Below are positions 40,005 through 45,287 of a stretch of DNA of 45,287 nt, in pieces. Position 1 is the first letter of the stretch. Each line of letters starts with the position of its first letter. Below the pieces are notes generated by a model that was not told the DNA's origin, searched no databases, and saw only the letters and a list, made by a program, of their open reading frames with translations. The translations under genes were made by a program, and so were the position numbers. The stretch is from Streptomyces geranii (GTDB lineage Bacteria; Actinomycetota; Actinomycetes; Streptomycetales; Streptomycetaceae), in contig NZ_KZ672953.1 in the NCBI RefSeq assembly GCF_002954775.1, positions 96,101 through 141,387 on the forward strand, written 5' to 3'.

Positions 40005-43000
40005 TTGGCTTTCCAGATGCCGGACCGCGGCGGAGGCCCGCAGGGGCCACGGATCAGAGTGGGCCGCCCGTCCCGGCGCGTCCGGACCCTGCTCATGACG
40101 CTGGGCGTCCTTGCCGTACTCGGCATGGCGTTCGTCATGTTCGCGGGATTCTGGACGGACTGGCTCTGGTACCGCTCGGTCAACTACTCCTCGGTCTTCA
40201 CGACCACGCTGTGGACCAAGATCGGACTTTTCTTCGTCTTCGGCCTGCTGATGGCGACCGCCGTAGGGGTCAACATCTGGCTGGCGCACCGGCTGCGCCC
40301 GCCGCTCAGCGCCATGTCGATGGAGCAGCAGAGCCTCGACCGCTACCGCATGGGCATCGCCCCGTACAAGAAGTGGCTGCTCCTCGGCATCACCGCCCTG
40401 GTCGGCCTCATCGCGGGCGCCTCGGCGTCCGGGCAGTGGCGGACCTGGCTGATGTGGGTCAACGGTGTGTCCTTCGGACAGAAGGACCCCCAGTTCGGTC
40501 TGGACGTGTCCTTCTACGCCTTCGACCTGCCCTGGTACCGCTTCATGCTGGGCTTCGGCTTCGCCGCCACGATCCTCTCCCTGATCGCCGCCGCCCTCAC
40601 CCACTATCTGTACGGCGGGCTGCGCGTCACCAGCCCGGGAGCGCGGGCCACGGCCGCCGCGACCGGGCATCTGTCCGTGCTGCTGGGTCTCTTCGTCGCC
40701 CTCAAGGCGGTCGCGTACTGGCTCGACCGGTACGGCCTCGCGGTGAAGTCGAGCGACTTCAAGGCGACCGGCAACTGGACGGGCCTTCGGTACGTCGACG
40801 CCAACGCCTATCTGCCGGCCAAGACGATCCTGTTCTGCATCGCGATCATCTGCTCGCTGCTGTTCTTCGCGACGCTCTGGCGGCGCACCTGGCAGCTGCC
40901 CGTCATCGGCTTCGGACTGATGGTCCTGTCGGCCATCCTCATCGGCGGGCTCTACCCGGCGATCGTGCAGAAGTTCCAGGTCCAGCCGAACGAGCAGGCC
41001 AAGGAAGCGCCCTACGTCACCAAGAACCTCAAGGCGACGCGTGAGGCGTACGGCATCGACGACGCCAAGGTCAGCGAGTACGCGGGCCGCAGCGACACCG
41101 AGGACAAGACCAAGCTGCGCGACGACGTCGACGCCACGGCGAGCATCCGCATCATGGACCCGAACATCGTGTCGCCGACGTTCCAGCAGCTCCAGCAGAT
41201 GCGTAACTACTACGCCTTCCCGACCAACCTGGACGTCGACCGGTACAGCAAGGACGGCAAGGACCAGGACACGGTCATCGGTCTGCGTGAGCTGAACCTC
41301 AACGGCATTCCGAAGAACAACTGGATCAACGACCACTTCCGCTACACGCACGGCTTCGGTGTGGTCGCGGCCAAGGGCACCACGGCAGACGCCGAGGGCC
41401 GCCCGGTCTTCACCGAGTCCGACCTGCCGTCCACGGGTGACCTCGGGACGTACCAGCAGCGGATCTACTACGGCGAGAAGACCAGCCAGTACTCGATCGT
41501 CGGCGGTCCCCAGAAGGAGATCGACTACTCCGACGACACCGGTGAGAAGACCACCAGCTACACGGGGAAGAGCGGCGTCAACCTCTCCAACCCGATGAAC
41601 CGTGCCGCGTACGCCGTCGCGTTCAGCGAGCCGCAGATCCTCTACTCCGGTGCCATCGGCGAGGGTTCGCGGATCCTGTACAACCGCACGCCCAAGGAGC
41701 GCGTCGAGGCGGTCGCGCCCTGGCTGACCATCGACGGTGACGCCTACCCGGCCGTCGTCGACGGTGAGATCCAGTGGATCGTCGACGCGTACACGACGAC
41801 GAACGGCTATCCGTACGCCTCCCGCACCACGCTGGGCGACACGACGGCCGACTCGCTCACCGCCAACAACAACCAGCGCGCCGTGGTGGCCCAGCAGAAC
41901 CAGGTCAACTACATCCGCAACTCGGTGAAGGCGACCGTCGACGCGTACACCGGTGAGGTCAAGCTCTACCAGTGGGACACGAAGGACCCGGTCCTCAAGA
42001 CCTGGATGAAGGCCTTCCCGAACACGGTCGAGCCGAAGAGCGACATCTCCGCCTCGCTGATGGCTCATCTCCGGTACCCGCAGGACCTGTTCAAGGTCCA
42101 GCGCGAGCTGCTCACCCGCTACCACGTGGCGGACGCCGAGACCTTCCTCAGCGGCTCCGAGGTGTGGCAGGTGCCGGACGACCCGAGCAACAAGTCGGGC
42201 GACGCGGTGCCGCCGTACTACCAGAGCCTGAAGATGCCCGACCAGCAGGCGCAGACGTTCTCCCTGACGACGACGTTCACGCCGAACGGCCGGGACAACC
42301 TCAGTGCCTTCATGTCGGTCAACGCCGAGGCGGGGACCAGTGATTACGGCACGATCAGAATCCTGAAGCTGCCGACGAGCAGAACGGTCGACGGGCCCAA
42401 ACAGGTCCAGAGCCAGTTCAACTCCGAACAGGACATCGCCGAGTCCATCAGGCTGCTGAGAGGCGGCGACTCGGAGATCGAGTACGGCAACCTGCTGACC
42501 GTGCCGCTCGACGGGGGGCTGCTCTACGTGGAGCCCGTCTACGTACGCGGCAGCGGCCTCAAGTACCCGCTGTTGCGCAAGGTGTTGGTGACCTACGGCG
42601 GCCAGACCGCCTTCGAGGACACGCTCGACGCCGCGCTCAACAAGGTCTTCGGTGCGGAGGGCACGGTCACCGAACCGCCGGACGACGGCGGTGGTACGAC
42701 GACACCGCCGCCGACGTCCGACAATCCGACGGTCCAAGAGGCACTCGACGATGCCCAAAAGGCCTTCGACGACGGCCAGGCGGCCCTCAAGAAGGGCGAC
42801 TGGGAGGCGTACGGCAAGGCGCAGGCCGACCTTGAGGACGCCCTCCAGCGGGCCGAGGAGGCACAGACCGCGGCCGACAAGGCAGGCAGCGGGACCGGCA
42901 GCGGTAGCGGGAGTGGTTCCGGAAGCGGTGCTTCCGCCAGCGCCAGTCCCAAGCCCAGCAGTTCGCCGAGCAGCAGTCCCAGCAGTAGTTCCACCAGTGG

Positions 43001-43016
43001 TTCCAGCAGCGGTTAG
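40005..43016 (+). CDS. UPF0182 family large membrane protein
   Basis: 1003 residues. The start is probably TTG 40005, since GAGGTG lies at the right distance; ATG 40017 lacks an RBS. Seven N-terminal helices (about residues 28-320) with the early [11 protein letters not shown] motif are typical of the family. A large extracytoplasmic domain (~330-880) follows, with [19 protein letters not shown] and YFIGYPYA-like strands. The C-terminus has an acidic Ala/Asp/Lys coiled segment (~905-960) and ends in a Gly/Ser repeat tail. Role unknown; the M. tuberculosis relative is Rv3193c by memory. Context suggests cell-envelope work together with the PDZ protease. Confidence 0.9.
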   Translation: MAFQMPDRGGGPQGPRIRVGRPSRRVRTLLMTLGVLAVLGMAFVMFAGFWTDWLWYRSVNYSSVFTTTLWTKIGLFFVFGLLMATAVGVNIWLAHRLRPPLSAMSMEQQSLDRYRMGIAPYKKWLLLGITALVGLIAGASASGQWRTWLMWVNGVSFGQKDPQFGLDVSFYAFDLPWYRFMLGFGFAATILSLIAAALTHYLYGGLRVTSPGARATAAATGHLSVLLGLFVALKAVAYWLDRYGLAVKSSDFKATGNWTGLRYVDANAYLPAKTILFCIAIICSLLFFATLWRRTWQLPVIGFGLMVLSAILIGGLYPAIVQKFQVQPNEQAKEAPYVTKNLKATREAYGIDDAKVSEYAGRSDTEDKTKLRDDVDATASIRIMDPNIVSPTFQQLQQMRNYYAFPTNLDVDRYSKDGKDQDTVIGLRELNLNGIPKNNWINDHFRYTHGFGVVAAKGTTADAEGRPVFTESDLPSTGDLGTYQQRIYYGEKTSQYSIVGGPQKEIDYSDDTGEKTTSYTGKSGVNLSNPMNRAAYAVAFSEPQILYSGAIGEGSRILYNRTPKERVEAVAPWLTIDGDAYPAVVDGEIQWIVDAYTTTNGYPYASRTTLGDTTADSLTANNNQRAVVAQQNQVNYIRNSVKATVDAYTGEVKLYQWDTKDPVLKTWMKAFPNTVEPKSDISASLMAHLRYPQDLFKVQRELLTRYHVADAETFLSGSEVWQVPDDPSNKSGDAVPPYYQSLKMPDQQAQTFSLTTTFTPNGRDNLSAFMSVNAEAGTSDYGTIRILKLPTSRTVDGPKQVQSQFNSEQDIAESIRLLRGGDSEIEYGNLLTVPLDGGLLYVEPVYVRGSGLKYPLLRKVLVTYGGQTAFEDTLDAALNKVFGAEGTVTEPPDDGGGTTTPPPTSDNPTVQEALDDAQKAFDDGQAALKKGDWEAYGKAQADLEDALQRAEEAQTAADKAGSGTGSGSGSGSGSGASASASPKPSSSPSSSPSSSSTSGSSSG

Positions 43017-43087
43017 TGCTGGTCGGGGGCCTGTTCAGACAGTGGCTCCCGCTCCTCCCGCGCCGTGGTACGGTTGCAACACAACGG

Positions 43088-43161
43088 CGCGGGGTGGAGC
43101 AGCTCGGTAGCTCGCTGGGCTCATAACCCAGAGGTCGCAGGTTCAAATCCTGTCCCCGCTA
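43088..43161 (+). tRNA. Initiator tRNA-fMet (CAT anticodon)
   Basis: 74 bases without encoded CCA (CTG follows). The acceptor begins CGCGGGG and ends CCCCGCT-A, so positions 1 and 72 (C and T) do not pair, an initiator feature. The anticodon arm is CTGGG-CTCATAA-CCCAG, with the three G-C pairs next to the loop that define initiators. The T arm reads GCAGG-TTCAAAT-CCTGT. A 15-bp terminator hairpin starts nine bases later. Confidence 0.95.
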
Positions 43162-43169
43162 CTGATTGC

Positions 43170-43202
43170 GAAGGCCCGGATCCTCCAAGGATCCGGGCCT
43201 TC
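43170..43202 (+). terminator. Terminator hairpin after tRNA-fMet
   Basis: Perfect 15-bp stem, GAAGGCCCGGATCCT (43170-43184) with AGGATCCGGGCCTTC (43188-43202), loop CCA. It follows the tRNA by eight bases and is the natural end of its transcript. Confidence 0.9.
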
Positions 43203-43337
43203 GTGGTGTGCGGGTGTGCGAACGTGTGTGCCGACCTGGTGAAGGCCGCGCCTTCCGGGGGCAGTTGAGGGGAACTGTGTTTGACTTGTCTCTCTGTGGG
43301 CATGTCGACAAAACGCTGTAGAGACCTCACTGACTGC

Positions 43338-43354
43338 GGTATACCAGGTGTACC
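43338..43354. promoter_or_regulatory. Tandem GGTRTACC sites upstream of the Sel1-repeat gene
   Basis: GGTATACC (43338-43345) and GGTGTACC (43347-43354) are palindromic or nearly so and one base apart, 22-38 bases before the start codon. They could be an operator. A TTGACT at 43281-43286 upstream may be a -35 element, but no good -10 is found at the usual distance. Confidence 0.35.
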
Positions 43355-43375
43355 CAGGTTGCAGGTGGTGCGACG

Positions 43376-45178
43376 ATGGACGTTATGGGGGACAAGGCAA
43401 CTCTGTTGGAGACAGGGCGATTTGTGCAGCCTCCCGACCGGGACGAAACCGGCGAGGCGGTAGAAGAGGCACGCCAACGGCTCGCCGCCGAGGCCGGCGA
43501 CGTCGAGGCGATGAGTGTCCTCGGAGCCATGCTGCTGCGCCGTGGCGATCTCGACGGAGCCGAGCCTCAGCTGCGTGCCGCCACCGCGGCGGGTGACCGT
43601 GCCGCCGCCAACAACCTGGGGGTCCTCCTCCATCAGCGCGGGTACGCGGACGACGCCGCCGGGTGGTGGCGGATCGCCGCCGTGGCCGGCTCCGCCCCCG
43701 CCGCGCACGCGCTCGGCCGCCACCACCGTGAGCGTGGTGACGAGCCGGCCGCCGAGTACTGGCTGCGCCAGTCCGCCGAGCAGGGCCATGTGCTGGGCGC
43801 GTACGCGCTCGCCGATCTGCTGGAGCACCGCGGGGACGTCGCCACCGAGCAGTGGATGCGGGTCGCCGCCGAGCGGGGGCACCGGGAGGCGGCGTACCGG
43901 CTGGCCCGGGCGCTCGACCGGAAGGTCTCGGAGGGGGCCGGGGGCGCGGGCGCCGAGGGTGCGGGTGACGGTGCCGGTGAGGTCGAGCAGTGGTATCGGC
44001 AGGCCGCCGCCCGTGGGCATCGGCGGGCCGCGCTGCAGCTCGGCGCCATCCTGGAGAAGCGCGGTGAGCTGAAGGAGGCCGGGCGCTGGTATCTGACCTC
44101 CGCCAAGGAGGGCGAGGCCCGGGCCGCGTGCGCGCTCGGGTTCCTGCTGCGGGACGCGGGCGACACCGAGAGCGCCGCCGTGTGGTGGCTGCGCGCTGCC
44201 CAGGACGGGGACGGCAACGCCGCCAACGCGCTGGGCGCGCTGCACGCCGAGCGGGGTGAGACCCAGACCGCCGAGCGCTGGTACCGGGCCGCCATGGACG
44301 CGGGGGATGTCAACGGCGCGTACAACCTCGGGCTGCTCTGCGCCGAGCAGGCGCGTACGGCGCAGGCCGAGCAGTGGTATCGCCGTGCCGCGTACGCCGG
44401 GCACCGGGAGGCCGCCAACGCGCTCGCCATTCTGCTGTTGCAGGGCGGGGACGCGTCGGGGGCCGAGCCGTGGTTCTCCAAGGCCGCCGAGGCGGGGAGC
44501 GTCGACGCCGCCTTCAACCTCGGGATTCTGCATGCCGGGCGGGGCGAGGACGAGGCGGCGCTGCGGTGGTACGAGCGGGCGGCTGGTGCCGGGCACACCG
44601 AGGCGGCGCTTCAGGTCGGGATCGTGCGGTTGCGGGACGGGGACGAGCGGGAGGCTGAGCGGTATCTGCGGTGCGCGGCGGGTGGGGGGAGCCCCGAGGC
44701 CGCGTATCGGCTGGCTGCCGTGCTTGACGCTCGGCGTCCGCAGGCGCCCGCGCATGAGTTGGGGGAGATCGCGCACGAGAAGACGGAGTGCGAGGAGTGG
44801 TACGAGCGGGCGGCTTCTCAGGGGCATCGGCGGGCTCAGGTGCGGGTGGGGATGCTGGCGTCCGCCCGGGGGGACGTGGTCGAGGCGGCTCGGTGGTATC
44901 GGGCTGCGGCTGAGGCGGGTTCCCGAAACGGGGCGTTCAACCTGGGGTTGCTGTTGGCTCGGGAGGGGAGTGAGCCCGAGGCCGCTGTGTGGTGGGCTCG
45001 GGCTGCCGAGGCGGGGCATGGGCGGGCGGCGTTGAGGTTGGCGCTGGTCTATGCGCGGCGGGGGGAGTTGGCTGAGGGGCAGCGGTGGGCTGATCTTGCC
45101 GTTTCTCTTGGGCCGGGGGAGGTCGCTGAGCGGGCGGCTCGGTTGCGGGATGCTTTGCGGGAGGAGCTTTCTGCGTGA
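43376..45178 (+). CDS. Sel1/TPR-like repeat protein
   Basis: 600 residues from ATG 43376; ATG 43385 is also possible. After a short N-terminus, about fourteen degenerate 36-residue Sel1-like repeats fill the protein. Typical units read AAxxWYRxAAEAGHxxAAxNLGxLLxxRGD, visible as RWYRAAMDAGDVNGAYNLGL and EQWYRRAAYAGHREAANALA. A break with a Gly/Ala-rich insert (EGAGGAGAEGAGDGAGE) lies near residue 185, and a longer loop near 455. Such alpha-solenoids bind proteins or peptides; no enzyme domain or signal peptide is present. The last ~200 codons change to G/T-ending codons and a strongly G-rich strand. Function unknown. Confidence 0.88.
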   Translation: MDVMGDKATLLETGRFVQPPDRDETGEAVEEARQRLAAEAGDVEAMSVLGAMLLRRGDLDGAEPQLRAATAAGDRAAANNLGVLLHQRGYADDAAGWWRIAAVAGSAPAAHALGRHHRERGDEPAAEYWLRQSAEQGHVLGAYALADLLEHRGDVATEQWMRVAAERGHREAAYRLARALDRKVSEGAGGAGAEGAGDGAGEVEQWYRQAAARGHRRAALQLGAILEKRGELKEAGRWYLTSAKEGEARAACALGFLLRDAGDTESAAVWWLRAAQDGDGNAANALGALHAERGETQTAERWYRAAMDAGDVNGAYNLGLLCAEQARTAQAEQWYRRAAYAGHREAANALAILLLQGGDASGAEPWFSKAAEAGSVDAAFNLGILHAGRGEDEAALRWYERAAGAGHTEAALQVGIVRLRDGDEREAERYLRCAAGGGSPEAAYRLAAVLDARRPQAPAHELGEIAHEKTECEEWYERAASQGHRRAQVRVGMLASARGDVVEAARWYRAAAEAGSRNGAFNLGLLLAREGSEPEAAVWWARAAEAGHGRAALRLALVYARRGELAEGQRWADLAVSLGPGEVAERAARLRDALREELSA

Positions 45179-45214
45179 GTGGGGTGCGTGGGTGGGGGTG
45201 GGCGTTGGGTTTTT

Positions 45215-45241
45215 CTCGCCCCCGCCGCCCCTACCCGTCCC
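45215..45241. repeat. Copy 2 of the 27-bp GC-rich intergenic repeat
   Basis: Identical over 27 bases to 37241-37267, and again preceded by a GGGTTTTT stretch and placed just after a gene. No gene is seen between 45179 and the window end. Confidence 0.8.
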
Positions 45242-45251
45242 ATCCCTTCCT

Positions 45252-45287
45252 GGGGGGGGGGCCGCCCCCCCCCCCCCGGGGGGGGGG
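45252..45287. repeat. Homopolymer G/C runs at window end
   Basis: Nine or more G, then 14 C (45265-45278), then nine G up to the last base. This may be part of the downstream repeat hairpin (copy 1 continues with CCCCAGAGGGGGG-type sequence) or a sequencing or assembly edge. Confidence 0.5.

Noticed and set aside
1..45287. CRISPR arrays, insertion sequences, prophage or integrase genes
   Set aside because: No regularly spaced repeats, transposase motifs or integrase motifs were seen on either strand.

Overview
The window is a typical stretch of Streptomyces chromosome. Evidence: very high GC, strong G/C third-position bias, GTG/ATG starts with frequent four-base ATGA/GTGA overlaps, a WhiB-family regulator (WblC), and a gene order shared with the S. 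coelicolor core around wblC. From memory, the block from moeZ to the UPF0182 protein also parallels M. tuberculosis Rv3206c to Rv3193c (moeZ, ATL, adnA, adnB, nudC, mrx1, uvrD2, whiB7, ABC1 kinase, ThiF-like protein, DUF2342 protein, PDZ protease, UPF0182). It looks like ancestral actinobacterial core, not an island: there are no insertion sequences, integrases, prophage genes or CRISPR arrays. Both window ends run into long C/G homopolymers, which may mark assembly edges.

Region 1 (1-5.1 kb) is a compact co-directional cluster: a PelF/DUF3492-type GT4 glycosyltransferase, an eight-helix membrane protein, a nucleotide-sugar epimerase and a spherulin-4 (GH135-like) protein. This gene set resembles that for cationic galactosamine polymers (bacterial Pel, fungal galactosaminogalactan) and is the best candidate for a little-described system here. 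Region 2 (5.1-12.4 kb) has moeZ behind a textbook sigma-R promoter, two tandem lipoprotein S33 peptidases, and a fusion of a degenerate kinase-like domain with a flippase-like membrane domain. Region 3 (12.6-25.4 kb) is a DNA-repair/redox block: an alkyltransferase-like protein, the AdnA-AdnB helicase-nuclease pair, an M20 dipeptidase, NudC, mycoredoxin (with a second perfect sigma-R promoter) and UvrD2.

Region 4 (25.4-26.8 kb) is the antibiotic-responsive wblC locus. It has a WblC-type promoter, a leader of about 0.6 kb with a 108-codon leader ORF, several hairpins including two tandem GUGA-loop hairpins, an intrinsic terminator (attenuator), then wblC and a small coupled gene. Region 5 (26.9-30.6 kb) holds a zinc-ribbon protein, an ABC1-family kinase coupled to a ThiF-like protein whose N-terminus resembles a RiPP recognition element, and a divergent YgjP-type metallopeptidase.

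Region 6 (30.7-33.9 kb) is a TerD-AIM24 fusion plus two further AIM24 proteins. Region 7 (34.0-43.0 kb) contains a Nudix hydrolase, a DUF2342 zincin-like protein, an SDR, MoaE, a small membrane protein, a Lon-like PDZ protease, a PPA1309-family protein and the UPF0182 membrane protein. Region 8 has an initiator tRNA gene and a Sel1-repeat protein. Two copies of a 27-bp GC-rich intergenic repeat follow the SDR and Sel1 genes. All names rest on motifs and recall; no searches were run.
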